DNA from: CAVTRI01 sp963737075
GTDB lineage: Bacteria > Actinomycetota > Acidimicrobiia > Acidimicrobiales > Palsa-688
Direction: 5' to 3'
NCBI GenBank assembly: GCA_963737075.1
Contig: CAVTRI010000002.1
Coordinates: 2,108,001-2,172,000 of the forward strand
DNA: 64,000 nucleotides
The translations under genes were made by a program, and so were the position numbers. Shown piece after piece: positions 1 to 8,120 of this stretch (positions are counted from its first letter, which is position 1; each line of letters opens with the position of its first letter). Under the pieces are notes generated by a model. That model was not told the origin of the DNA, made no database searches, and saw only the letters and a list, made by a program, of their open reading frames with translations.

Positions 1-986
1 CCATTGCCGCCGACCATCCCAAACGTTGATCCCGGCCGGCCCGCGGAGCCGGCCGGACGATATGGGCTGTAGCCGAACGCCCACTGCGACGGGACGCCCA
101 TGACCTCATCCACGCCGGTGTAGGTGGTTGCCGCCATCGCTTCGAGGCGCTTTGGTGACACCAGGCTGATCCCGTCGATCTGGCCGAGGAGCGCCGCGTA
201 GATCCTCCCGACGCCTGGCGCGCTCATCGTTCCTGTCGAGGGGATGTCAGCACAGAGAACATCCCGACGGTTCGTGAGCTCAACGGTGGGTGCGATCGCG
301 GCCGGCCGTGCCCGAGCCTGTGACGAGTCGGGATCGGGCAACGGTGGGATCGCTCCTGAGGAAGCGACCTGGCCGGCCACTCGGGGAAGGAGCCGCTCGG
401 GTACCCCGAAGTGCACCTGGTCGGCTACCCCGAGCGGAGTGGTGATCAGCTCGTGCAGTAGCTCCGAAATCGTCTGGCCGGTAACCCGGCGCAGCGTCTC
501 GCCGAGTAGGAAACCGAAGGTGTAGTCGTGATAGCCGAAGCGGGTGCCGGGCTCCCACCACAGCTCAGCGTCAGCAACCAGGTCGCACATCTGCTCCCAG
601 TCGCACAACTGCTCCGCAGTCAGGTCGGGCGGCAGGCCAGGCACGCCGGCGGTATGGCACAACACGTGGCGGACGGTCACCTCATCCTTGCCATGCGCAG
701 CGAACTCGGGCCACGCCTCGGCGACTCGCATGTCGTAGTCGAGCTCACCGCGCTCGGCCAGGACGTGAGCGACCGTTGAGGCGACGCCCTTGGCGGCCGA
801 CGCCGCCCAGAACAACGTGTCTTGCCTGACAGGCGCGCGGCTCACAGGATCGGCGGCACCGGCGGCTGCACTAACGACGAGCCGACCGCCGTGCATCACC
901 GCCACCTGGACACCAACCTCGGCTCCGGATTTGATCAACCTGTCGCAGGCATGCTCTACCTGGCGCTGGAGATCGGAGACGGTCAT
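1..986 (-). CDS. Serine beta-lactamase-family hydrolase (class C/EstB-like), C-terminus cut by window edge
   Basis: Reading the minus strand from an ATG at 986 gives an uninterrupted frame to the left edge, about 328 residues, so the 3' end lies outside the window. The N-terminal half carries the serine beta-lactamase/esterase hallmark SAAK (Ser63, Lys66), followed by a conserved HVLCHTAGVPGLP stretch and, around residue 152, Tyr-His-Asp where class C enzymes have YxN. Such enzymes are usually esterases or D-aminopeptidases rather than resistance enzymes. No signal peptide is seen, so it is probably cytoplasmic. The fold-level call is firm; the substrate cannot be told from sequence. Overlapping frames on the plus strand are shadows of this gene. 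Confidence 0.82.
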   Translation of the reverse strand, partial: MTVSDLQRQVEHACDRLIKSGAEVGVQVAVMHGGRLVVSAAAGAADPVSRAPVRQDTLFWAASAAKGVASTVAHVLAERGELDYDMRVAEAWPEFAAHGKDEVTVRHVLCHTAGVPGLPPDLTAEQLCDWEQMCDLVADAELWWEPGTRFGYHDYTFGFLLGETLRRVTGQTISELLHELITTPLGVADQVHFGVPERLLPRVAGQVASSGAIPPLPDPDSSQARARPAAIAPTVELTNRRDVLCADIPSTGTMSAPGVGRIYAALLGQIDGISLVSPKRLEAMAATTYTGVDEVMGVPSQWAFGYSPYRPAGSAGRPGSTFGMVGGN

Positions 987-1131
987 GCGGTCTGTCCTAC
1001 CCTCGGAGGGCCTGTTGACGAACAGGTGCATTCCCAATAGACGAACGTCGACCCCAACATTCATCGCAGGAACGGCCAAGCAGCTAACCGACGGCGAGTC
1101 TAATAGCGCACCCTACCGCCGGTACTGGGCG

Positions 1132-1548
1132 CTATTGCGATTCGTTCTCAGGGAGTCGTTCGAGGGATTGACCGGTGAGATCGGCGATGAGCTCGAAGTC
1201 CTTGTCGCAATGAAGGACTGTGAGTTGCGCCAGTTCGGCGGTGGCGGCGATGAGCAGGTCTGGGATGGATGCGGCGCGGTGCTGACTACGTTCCGCGAGC
1301 GCCACTTGGACCTCGACGGCTCGGTCTTCAATCGCTGGGGTGAGGTACTCGATCGGCATGCGAGCCAGCGGTGGACGGGCGTAGCCGGCGCGGAGGTCTT
1401 CAACCGACCGGGCCGAGAAGCCGACTTCGAGGCGGGTGACCGTGCATATCCGGACAAGGCCCCGCTCGATCCTGGTGGCCCACTCGGCGGCGTCGGGGCT
1501 GTGGCCGAGGCGGACGAGAGCGGACTTGTCGATCAGCCAGGTGGTCAC
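1132..1548 (-). CDS. vapC: VapC-family PIN-domain ribonuclease toxin
   Basis: A 138-residue PIN-domain protein. The acidic residues that bind Mg2+ in this family are visible: Asp7 in LIDKSAL, Glu41 in TRLEVGFSA, Asp97 in SIPDLLIAATA, and Asp115/Asp117 in LHCDKDF. VapC toxins cleave tRNA or rRNA when their antitoxin is degraded. The gene overlaps the upstream antitoxin by 4 nt (1545-1548), which implies translational coupling. The module sits beside a broken integrase, consistent with arrival on a mobile element (inference). The RNA target is unknown. Confidence 0.92.
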   Translation of the reverse strand: MTTWLIDKSALVRLGHSPDAAEWATRIERGLVRICTVTRLEVGFSARSVEDLRAGYARPPLARMPIEYLTPAIEDRAVEVQVALAERSQHRAASIPDLLIAATAELAQLTVLHCDKDFELIADLTGQSLERLPENESQ

Positions 1549-1766
1549 GACCAGGCTTGTCGCATGACTTCGGTGTCACCGAGGTCGGCGAACGTGTCGG
1601 CGAATGCAGCTAGGTCTTGGACTTGGACGTCAGCACCAGTGTCGTCACGTTCTCGGGATAGGGTCCGCCGAATGTATTCGGTGCGCGAAAGCCCAACTCG
1701 TCGAGCTTTGGCGTCGATGGCGGCCAACACCTCGTCAGGTACGTCACGAATCAGAACGTCGGCCAC
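1545..1766 (-). CDS. vapB: VapB-type ribbon-helix-helix antitoxin
   Basis: A 73-residue protein beginning with ADVLIRDVPDEVLAAID and continuing into a short ribbon-helix-helix DNA-binding domain (residues about 1-45), followed by an acidic tail that would wrap the toxin. It starts at GTG, preceded by GAGGAAG six nt upstream. It lies directly upstream of the PIN toxin and overlaps it by 4 nt. A perfect inverted repeat immediately before the start is the likely autoregulatory operator, as expected for VapB/VapBC conditional repression. Confidence 0.9.
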   Translation of the reverse strand: MADVLIRDVPDEVLAAIDAKARRVGLSRTEYIRRTLSRERDDTGADVQVQDLAAFADTFADLGDTEVMRQAWS

Positions 1767-1776
1767 GAGTCTTCCT

Positions 1777-1800
1777 CTCTGATATCACATGATATCAGAG
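1777..1800. promoter_or_regulatory. Perfect inverted repeat, probable VapBC operator
   Basis: Two 10-bp arms, ctctgatatc and gatatcagag, separated by acat. The site ends about 10 nt upstream of the vapB GTG, overlaps the region of its ribosome-binding site, and is AT-rich in GC-rich surroundings. Position and symmetry fit an RHH-antitoxin operator. The function is inferred. Confidence 0.7.
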
Positions 1801-1986
1801 ACTGGGGCGCGCTGCGGCTGGCCACTGACCGACGTTCCGCCTCGACACCACCAGGGTGCGTCTCCAGGCGCCGCAGCGGCACGGACGACAGTGGGACAGT
1901 TCTGACCGGCACGGGGGACGCCGACCCACAGAGGGTCCGCGCTCAGCGGGGTGTTGGCTGGTCTCTCCCGAGACAAGGAGGGAACC

Positions 1987-2593
1987 ATGACCAGTATCGA
2001 TTCAACCGGCCAGACGATCGTCGGCATGTTCGAGCGGTATCCTCTCGACGAGGCTTAGCTGGCGCCGGTGGCGTTTCTGGCCCGCTACAGCGGCAACCCT
2101 CGACGCTTACCGTCACGATCTGCGCAACTTGTTGAAGCCACCCGAGCGTACTTGGAGGTGTACCGCCTCGACGATCGACCGGCGCCTCTCCACCGCTTGT
2201 GGTTTCTACCGCTTCGCTCACATCGACCGCAGGATCTCGTCCAACCCGGCCCAATACGTCCGTCGCCCGACCGTGCATCCGAGCGAGCGGCGCGGGCTGG
2301 ACCGCGGTGAGCTGGGCCGGTTCTTGTTCGCACCGGAGCGATTCGACCGCGCCCACGCCGCGCTAGCTGTGCTGTTGGGGTTGAACGGGCCGCGGGTGAG
2401 CGAAGCCTGCGAGACCAACGGCGAGGACATGGCCTTCCAGGGGGGCCATCGGGTCCTGCGCATCGTAGGTAAGGGCAACAAGCCGGCCTTGATCCCCCTC
2501 GTGCCCCGTACAGCGCGGACGATCGACCTTGCCCTGGGCGAGCGGCGTGAAGGCCCAATTCTCCTTCGCCGGGATTTCCGGTTTCGTGTATGA
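1987..2593 (+). pseudogene. Degraded tyrosine recombinase/integrase
   Basis: Starts with ATG at 1987 behind a strong AAGGAGGG, but has an in-frame TAG at 2056-2058 after 23 codons. The integrase-like reading then continues (VAFLARYSG) and needs a frame change near 2095 to reach LDAYRHDLRNLL and the core-binding domain. The catalytic domain is recognisable: Arg in NGPRVSEA and Lys in IVGKGNKPALIPL. The frame ends at 2593, before the C-terminal HxxR and Tyr nucleophile boxes. With an internal stop, a frameshift and a missing 3' half, it cannot make an active recombinase. It is a relic of a phage or integron-like element next to the VapBC module. Confidence 0.85.
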
Positions 2594-2661
2594 GATTGAT
2601 AGAGACTCGGTCGTCGGTGTGTCGGAGGTCGTACTCGGGTAAGGGCGCCCGGAGGAGGGCT

Positions 2662-3648
2662 CTATCCGCTGAGCAGGTCGTGGGGGTTCATCTCGAGCGT
2701 GGGGTGCCGTAACTTGGACATCGCTCGAGCTTCGATTTGGCGAATGCGTTCCCGGGTCAGATTGAAATAGGCACCCACTTCATCGAGCGTTCGCGGTTCA
2801 CCGCGGTCGAGCCCGAAGCGAAGCTGGAGGATGACCCGTTCCCGATCATCCAGCACGACCAACAACTTGGCGACCTCGCCGGACAAGAGCGACGCCGCGG
2901 CCGCTTCGAAGGGCGACACTGCCGAGCGGTCTTCGACCAGGTCACCAAGCTCGCCGTCACCGTCGGATCGCAGAGGTTCGGAGAGTGACGCCGGCTCGGT
3001 GGCGTAGCGCAAGATCTCGACCACCTTGTATTCGTCCAGCTCGAGGTCTGCGGCTAGCTCGGCGATGGTCGGGCGCCGGCCCAGTTTCGCCTCGAGTCGG
3101 GCCCGGGCCTTGGTCACCTGGTTCAGCAGATCCGCGGCGTGTACGGGGAGCCGGACGGTCCGCCCGGTGTTGGCGATGCCACGGGTGATGGCCTGGCGTA
3201 TCCACCAGGTGGCGTAGGTCGAGAACTTGAATCCCTTGCGCCAGTCGAACTTCTCCACGGCGTGCATCAGACCGAGATTTCCTTCCTGGACCAGGTCCAG
3301 CAGGGGAATCTCGACCGCCTGGTACCTCTTGGCGATCGACACCACCAGTCGGAGGTTGGCCTTGACGAACGTCTCGGTCGCGTCCTCTCCGTGGCGGATG
3401 AGGCGTTGCAGCTCGCGTTGGCGTGATGGCGTCAGCTTCAAACTACCGGACAGCTCCGCCCGGGCATCACGCCCAACTTCGACGGTCTGAGCCAGTCGAA
3501 CCTCGTCGACTTTGGTGAGAAGGGCGTACTTGCCGACGTCGTTCAAATACAGGCGGACGAGGTCCTCGTCGGGCTGGACAGCAGGCTTGTTGAGCACTCG
3601 TCCTCGTCTCTGTTCTCGGTCGGGACACGGCCCATCTCGCTGCGGCAA
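2662..3648 (-). CDS. RNA polymerase sigma-70 family factor (group 1/2, SigB/HrdB-like)
   Basis: About 310-328 residues. Region 1.2 (DLVRLYLNDVGKYALL), region 2 (DLVQEGNLGLMHAVEKFD and FSTYATWWIRQAI), region 3, and region 4.2 (NLTRERIRQIEARAMSKL) are all present, so it should recognise -10/-35 promoters of the housekeeping type. It lacks the long N-terminal region 1.1 of primary factors and resembles alternative group 2 factors such as mycobacterial SigB. The longest start is TTG at 3648. GTG at 3597, which gives a protein beginning LNKPAVQPDEDLV, has a GAGG-like site and may be the true start. It is transcribed away from the integrase remnant. Confidence 0.93.
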   Translation of the reverse strand: MPQRDGPCPDREQRRGRVLNKPAVQPDEDLVRLYLNDVGKYALLTKVDEVRLAQTVEVGRDARAELSGSLKLTPSRQRELQRLIRHGEDATETFVKANLRLVVSIAKRYQAVEIPLLDLVQEGNLGLMHAVEKFDWRKGFKFSTYATWWIRQAITRGIANTGRTVRLPVHAADLLNQVTKARARLEAKLGRRPTIAELAADLELDEYKVVEILRYATEPASLSEPLRSDGDGELGDLVEDRSAVSPFEAAAASLLSGEVAKLLVVLDDRERVILQLRFGLDRGEPRTLDEVGAYFNLTRERIRQIEARAMSKLRHPTLEMNPHDLLSG

Positions 3649-3880
3649 GTGCCCGAGATAAGCATGCTACTTGACCGACCCGCTCCCGAACCCTGGGGCC
3701 CCGGTCCCCGATATGCGGCCGGCCCCACACTGACAGGCGTCGGCAACTCGCTGGCGACGTATGCGCGAACGTGGTTTGCCCAGCCGCTGCGACGACGAGC
3801 GGAGTATCGTGGGTCACAAGGTCGGGATCCATCCCCGCCGGTAAGCGGCTGAGCCCAAGGGCTCGGGAGGTGATCCCGCA

Positions 3881-4183
3881 GTGTCTGAGCTGTCCAAAAC
3901 GATCGACGAGAAGGTCTTGCAGCTTCGAGGCCAGGGCCAGGCGTACGCCCGGATCAGCCGAGACTTGGGTCTTGACCGGGCCGCCGATGCCCAGCAGGCG
4001 TTCCGGCGGGCGCTGCGCCGGCTGCCCGCCGTTGACGCGGAGCGCGTCCGGGGCGAGGAGCTGTCACGTTTGGACCGCCTGGCCGAGCGGGTTCGCGCCG
4101 ACGCCACCCGAGATGAAATGGACCGGGCCCGGCAGCTGAAAACGATCGACCGGATGAGGGGCCAGATCCGCGACGACAACTGA
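3881..4183 (+). CDS. Small charged helical protein of unknown function
   Basis: A 100-residue protein starting at GTG 3881 behind an excellent ribosome-binding site (GGAGGTGATC, 7-nt spacer), so translation is well supported. It is rich in Arg, Asp and Glu and is predicted to be almost entirely helical. Residues 10-45 (VLQLRGQGQAYARISRDLGL) look like a helix-turn-helix of the kind that senses or binds nucleic acid; the rest is an amphipathic coiled coil. No catalytic motif is seen. It stands alone between the sigma factor and the cold-shock gene. I do not recognise a named family. Confidence 0.7.
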   Translation: MSELSKTIDEKVLQLRGQGQAYARISRDLGLDRAADAQQAFRRALRRLPAVDAERVRGEELSRLDRLAERVRADATRDEMDRARQLKTIDRMRGQIRDDN

Positions 4184-4571
4184 ACGCTCCGGCCTGCCGT
4201 CGGGGCGGCCGACCGCTAGAAGGTAGCTGCGGCCGGGCTGTCGGCGACATCACCGGAGGCAGCATCGTCGGCTTCGTCGGTTCTATCGCGGGAGTCCGAA
4301 GACGCGCCGGCGCTTCGCTCCTTGCCACGGCCGGACCAGTGCCGGCTCCATCGGGTTGGAGCGGCCGACACCGTGGCCACCAGCGCCCGACGCCGCGCTA
4401 CCCGCACCGTACGAACCCTCGCCGGTGTCGAGCCTCGACCGGGCCGGGATCGGCTATACTTACCGGTGAGGGTAGTTGTGTTGACGAGATTTCCCTCCGG
4501 CTCACCCAGAGCCAGGCCGTGACTCGTGTGATCCCCGGGTCGAGTAGGGCCAGGAAAGGAGGGGATCGCCC
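4184..4571 (+). other. Gene-free region upstream of the cold-shock gene, with a candidate promoter
   Basis: 388 nt without a convincing gene. It holds a -10-like TATACT at 4455-4460, which would give a leader of about 105 nt before the cold-shock start. Long leaders are common in cold-shock genes, where RNA structure controls translation. No clear -35 box is seen. A very strong AAGGAGGGG lies at the 3' end of the region. A 120-residue minus-strand frame here looks like a shadow. Confidence 0.4.
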
Positions 4572-4775
4572 ATGGCAACCGGCACCGTAAAATGGTTCAA
4601 CTCGGAGAAGGGCTTCGGTTTCATCTCCCAGGACGGTGGCGGCCCTGACGTGTTCGTGCACTTCAGCGCCATCACCGGCAACGGATACCGCAACCTCGAG
4701 GAAAACCAGAAGGTCGAGTTCGAGACCACCCAAGGCCCCAAAGGCCTTCAGGCCAACAACGTCACCGTCCGCTGA
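4572..4775 (+). CDS. cspA: Cold-shock domain protein
   Basis: A 67-residue single OB-fold protein, typical length for CspA. RNP1 (KGFGFIS) and RNP2 (VFVHFSAI) nucleic-acid-binding motifs are intact, after the usual ATGTVKWFN start. It should act as an RNA chaperone binding single-stranded nucleic acid. The ATG is preceded by AAAGGAGGGG. It appears monocistronic: a long leader lies upstream and a GC-rich hairpin follows. Confidence 0.97.
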   Translation: MATGTVKWFNSEKGFGFISQDGGGPDVFVHFSAITGNGYRNLEENQKVEFETTQGPKGLQANNVTVR

Positions 4776-4796
4776 ACATCTCGGCAACGGGGTCGT

Positions 4797-4818
4797 GGGC
4801 CGAGGAACCCCTCGGCCC
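4797..4818 (+). terminator. Hairpin downstream of the cold-shock gene
   Basis: Eight-base stem gggccgag / ctcggccc with a 6-nt loop, 22 nt after the stop codon. No T-run follows, as is usual in high-GC actinobacteria, so it may act as a weak terminator or as a 3' RNA-stabilising structure. Confidence 0.55.
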
Positions 4819-5003
4819 TCGACCGCGTCCAACCTCGCAGCCCAGCGGAACGACCACTCACCGGTACGCCAAGGACACGACATCTTCATCCTCATGACCA
4901 TTGGTAGTGGCGCCGTGGTCGCCATCCGCCAGGTGCCATCGGCTCCGCCCGCTCGGAGGTCACTGGTCGTATGAGGTCACGCGAATCGTGAGATCATGGC
5001 GCG

Positions 5004-5861
5004 GTGGGTGAGTTTGGCTCATCGGTGGGGGCTGTCCCCGGACCGGAGGATGAGGCAAGCGAGCGGGTGGAAGCGAGGCTGCATCGTTGGGATGCCGCCA
5101 TCGGGCGATCGGCGGCGGTACTTCAGCGTGCTGAGGCTGCTCGCCAGCGTGCTCTGGCTGCTCGGAGGCGCGCTGAGACCGCCTGGAGGCAGGAAGACGA
5201 TCTCTTCGAGGAGGAAACGGGGGGTCTGCACGGTGGGAAGGCCGACGAGCGTTATCGCATCGCGGACCATCGGGAGGCCGAAGCCGACGACCGTGAGAGC
5301 ATCGCGGATCGTCGGGAGGCCGAAGCCGACGAGCGTGAGAGCATCGCGGATCGTCGGGAGGTCGAAGCCGACGAGCGTGAGAGGATCGCGGATCGTCGGG
5401 AGGTCGAAGCCGACGAGCGTGAGAGCATCACGAGACAGGCCGCGAATCAGCGTGAAACCCAGCTTGACGACCGTAAACGTAGCCTGAATCAGCGGGAAGC
5501 CGAACTCGATGAACGCGACCGCATCGCCGAGCAACATGAGTTGTCACAAGAGATGAGCCGCTCAACCGAACGGTTACTGTGGGCGACTCCCGAGCGAAGT
5601 CCCTTAGCCAGCCTCGTCGATAGACGAGGCGCTTTGCGCGTCCGAGCGGCAGAGATTGCCGATCGGATGGCAGAGGAGGCCGAAGAGTTCGCCGCCTACT
5701 TGGAGAACGCCACGACGAGCGGCGACCGACAACGAAGGCTCGCGATCGCCAAAACGGAACGTGAGATCGCAAGGATAGAGCGTCAGAACGCGGCGAGGTT
5801 GCCGGACCTGAACGAAAGGTACGACCGAGTCGAGCGCCTGCCGAGGTTACCTGGCGCATAG
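5004..5861 (+). CDS. Arg/Glu-rich coiled-coil repeat protein
   Basis: 285 residues starting at GTG 5004. Almost the whole chain is predicted coiled coil with strongly alternating Arg/Glu/Asp. Residues about 86-140 contain four near-identical 14-residue units (ADRREAEADERESI type), exactly two heptads each, encoded by 42-nt tandem DNA repeats. There is no signal peptide, membrane segment or catalytic motif. It may act as a scaffold or spacer, but no function can be assigned. Codon usage matches neighbours. The repeats also keep an antisense frame open, which I regard as a shadow. Confidence 0.6.
   Translation: MGEFGSSVGAVPGPEDEASERVEARLHRWDAAIGRSAAVLQRAEAARQRALAARRRAETAWRQEDDLFEEETGGLHGGKADERYRIADHREAEADDRESIADRREAEADERESIADRREVEADERERIADRREVEADERESITRQAANQRETQLDDRKRSLNQREAELDERDRIAEQHELSQEMSRSTERLLWATPERSPLASLVDRRGALRVRAAEIADRMAEEAEEFAAYLENATTSGDRQRRLAIAKTEREIARIERQNAARLPDLNERYDRVERLPRLPGA
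5258..5425 (+). repeat. Four tandem 42-nt repeats inside the coiled-coil gene
   Basis: Units begin at 5258, 5300, 5342 and 5384 with only a few substitutions (for example gaccat/gatcgt and gaggcc/gaggtc). Period 42 equals 14 codons or two heptads, so unit number can change without disturbing frame or coiled-coil register. This is likely a polymorphic minisatellite. Confidence 0.9.
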
Positions 5862-5881
5862 TCCCGGCCTGATCCTCCGTA

Positions 5882-7129
5882 TCAGTCCAGCAGCCGCCCA
5901 TGCAGGTAGTCGTCGTAAGCGGCCAGGTCGAGCAACCCGTGGCCGGAGTAGTTGAACAGGATCACCGTCTCGGTGCCCTTTTCCTTGGCAGCCAAGGCCT
6001 CGTCGATGACGGCCCGGATGGCATGGCTCGTTTCGGGCGCAGGCACTGTCCCCTGTGTACGGGCGAACTGCACCGCGGCCTCGAAGACCTTCGACTGAGG
6101 ATAGGCGAGCGCTTCCATCCGCCCCTCCCGCACCAGTGCGCTGATGATGGGGGAATCGCCGTGATAACGCAGCCCGCCAGCGTGGATCGGAGGCGGAACG
6201 AAGTCGTGACCCAGCGTGAACATCGGCATCAGGGGCGTCAATCCGGCCGTGTCGCCGAAGTCATAGTCGAATCGCCCACCGGTGAGCGTCGGGCAGGACG
6301 CCGGTTCGACCGCCACCAATCGGACGTTGTCGTCGGGCACGAACGGCAGGCTTATGCCTCCCAGATTCGATCCGCCTCCGCACGAGGCGATCACCACATC
6401 GGCCCCGGCCTCACCGGTCTGGCCCAGTTGTTGCCGCGCCTCCAGCCCGATGACGGTCTGGTGCAGCAGCACGTGGTTGAGCACCGATCCGAGCGAGTAG
6501 TGGCTGTCTTCTCGGCCGGCCGCGTCGCGGACCGCGTCGCTGATGGCGTTCCCGAGCGAACCGGGATGCTCTGGTTGGTCGACCGGTGACGGCACCACCT
6601 CGGCTCCCCAGGTCTCCATCATCACCCGGCGGTACGGCTTTTGCTCGAACGAGGCCCGCACCATGTACACCATGCATTCCAGCCCGAACACGGTCGTGGC
6701 GAAGGAGAGGGCACTGCCCCATTGGCCGGCCCCGGTCTCGGTCGTCAGCCTGGTGACGCCCTCGGCCTTGTTATAGAAGGCTTGCGGAACCGCAGTATTC
6801 GGTTTGTGAGATCCCGCGGGTGAGACCGATTCGTCCTTGTAGTAGATGCGTGCCGGCGTGCCGAGGGCCTGCTCGAGCCGGGTGGCTCGCACGAGCGGCG
6901 TCGGGCGCCACAGCCGCAAGACGTCGAGGACCTCACCGGGGATGTCGATCCACGCTTCGGTCGACACCTCCTGGGCGATGAGCGCCATCGGGAACAGGGG
7001 CGCCAGGTCGGCGGGACCGATCGGTTCCCGGGTGCCCGGGTGGAGCGGGGGTTCGAGCGGAGCCTTGAGGTGGGGTGCCACGTTGAACCACGCGGTCGGC
7101 AGATCGTCAGGGGACAGATTCCAGCGCAC
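5882..7129 (-). CDS. trpB: TrpB2-type tryptophan synthase beta-like PLP enzyme
   Basis: 415 residues, matching the longer TrpB2 subfamily rather than canonical TrpB. PLP Schiff-base lysine is Lys109 in GSHKPNTA. The glycine-rich phosphate-binding loop SCGGGSNLGG is present, as is the TrpB2-specific N-terminus (NLSPDDLPTAWFNVAP). It should condense indole with serine to form tryptophan. No trpA lies nearby, which is typical of TrpB2, thought to salvage free indole. It is a single gene, convergent with the coiled-coil gene. Confidence 0.95.
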   Translation of the reverse strand: MRWNLSPDDLPTAWFNVAPHLKAPLEPPLHPGTREPIGPADLAPLFPMALIAQEVSTEAWIDIPGEVLDVLRLWRPTPLVRATRLEQALGTPARIYYKDESVSPAGSHKPNTAVPQAFYNKAEGVTRLTTETGAGQWGSALSFATTVFGLECMVYMVRASFEQKPYRRVMMETWGAEVVPSPVDQPEHPGSLGNAISDAVRDAAGREDSHYSLGSVLNHVLLHQTVIGLEARQQLGQTGEAGADVVIASCGGGSNLGGISLPFVPDDNVRLVAVEPASCPTLTGGRFDYDFGDTAGLTPLMPMFTLGHDFVPPPIHAGGLRYHGDSPIISALVREGRMEALAYPQSKVFEAAVQFARTQGTVPAPETSHAIRAVIDEALAAKEKGTETVILFNYSGHGLLDLAAYDDYLHGRLLD

Positions 7130-7292
7130 CGGTCCTCCTCATGAGAAGCGTCGTCAGCGGGCCCGTAGCTTCGCACACTGCTGACTGTGACCGCAGGCGA
7201 CGATCACGGTGTGCCAGCCGTCGTGGTCGATCAGGCTCCCCAGGAAGCCGACCTAAGGTCAGACGGTTGCGGGCGACTTCTACGATGAGCCG

Positions 7293-8069
7293 ATGAGCCC
7301 GCTCGCCACCTACGAACTGGACGGCCACGTCGCCACCATCACTTACAACCGGCCCGATGCCCTGAACGCGATCAACGGTCCGATGCGCAAAGATCTGAAC
7401 GCGGCGTTCGCCCGCTTCCGAGACGACGAGGAATCCTGGGTCGCCATCGTGACCGGTGCGGGCCGGGCGTTCTGCGTCGGCGCCGACATCAAGGACGGCG
7501 CCGGCGCGGCGGGAGAGTTTCCGGGGAGCTTTTGGGAGAAACCGACGGCCAACTCGTTCGAGAGCGGGTGGGAGATCTACAAGCCGGTCATCGCCGCGGT
7601 CAACGGTTACTGCCTCGGCTATGGCCTCACGCTTGTTACCTGGTGCGACTTCGTGATCGCCAGCGAGCTGGCCGAGTTCGGCTTCCCGGAGGTCCATCTC
7701 GGCGTGCCGACGATCGTGGGGGCGATCCGGCTACCGCAGCGGATCAACTGGCAGTACGCCATGGAAGTGCTGTTGACCGGCGAGCGGATCGGGGCGCAGC
7801 GGGCCCACGAGATCGGCCTCGCAGGTTGGGTCGTGCCCCAGGACCGGTTGATGGACGAGGCCAGGACCCTCGCCGCCCGGCTGGTGGCGGCGGCGCCCCT
7901 CGCGGGCCGGGCGATCAAGGAGGTCGCCATCCGCTCCCGGCACCTGTCGGGCTTGGAGGCCATCCGCTTCGGGGAGACCATGCGGAAGGTAGCGGCGGCG
8001 ACGGAAGACGCGGCCGAGGGCCGGCAGGCCATGGCCGAGGGTCGGCCGCCTGTGTGGCGGGGCCGCTAG
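7293..8069 (+). CDS. Enoyl-CoA hydratase/isomerase family protein
   Basis: 258 residues with the crotonase fold. The oxyanion-hole segments are AFCVGADIKD and NGYCLGYGLTLV. One catalytic glutamate is kept (FPEVHLG), but the position of the other (normally GGGCE) is Thr in GYGLTLV. It may therefore be an isomerase, hydrolase or other crotonase-superfamily member rather than a classical hydratase. ATG at 7293 is the only usable start; an ATG at 7284 meets TGA after three codons. The alpha/beta hydrolase gene follows 51 nt later on the same strand. Confidence 0.88.
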   Translation: MSPLATYELDGHVATITYNRPDALNAINGPMRKDLNAAFARFRDDEESWVAIVTGAGRAFCVGADIKDGAGAAGEFPGSFWEKPTANSFESGWEIYKPVIAAVNGYCLGYGLTLVTWCDFVIASELAEFGFPEVHLGVPTIVGAIRLPQRINWQYAMEVLLTGERIGAQRAHEIGLAGWVVPQDRLMDEARTLAARLVAAAPLAGRAIKEVAIRSRHLSGLEAIRFGETMRKVAAATEDAAEGRQAMAEGRPPVWRGR

Positions 8070-8120
8070 AGCCGTCTTCCGGTTACAGTACGCCCGGTAT
8101 CGCGAAGGAGGTGCGGGACC

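Noticed and set aside
790..1782. Plus-strand frame of 330 codons over the VapBC and beta-lactamase region
   Set aside because: No recognisable domain and it is antisense to vapB, vapC and the hydrolase, all with clear signatures.
2056..2058. In-frame TAG in the integrase read as a recoded amino acid
   Set aside because: The gene also needs a frameshift and lacks its catalytic C-terminus, so decay is the simpler explanation.
4216..4578. Minus-strand 120-codon frame upstream of cspA
   Set aside because: No start context or motif, and it overlaps the cspA ribosome-binding site in antisense.
5258..5425. Possible CRISPR or intergenic repeat array
   Set aside because: The 42-nt units are in-frame codons of the coiled-coil gene, with no spacers.
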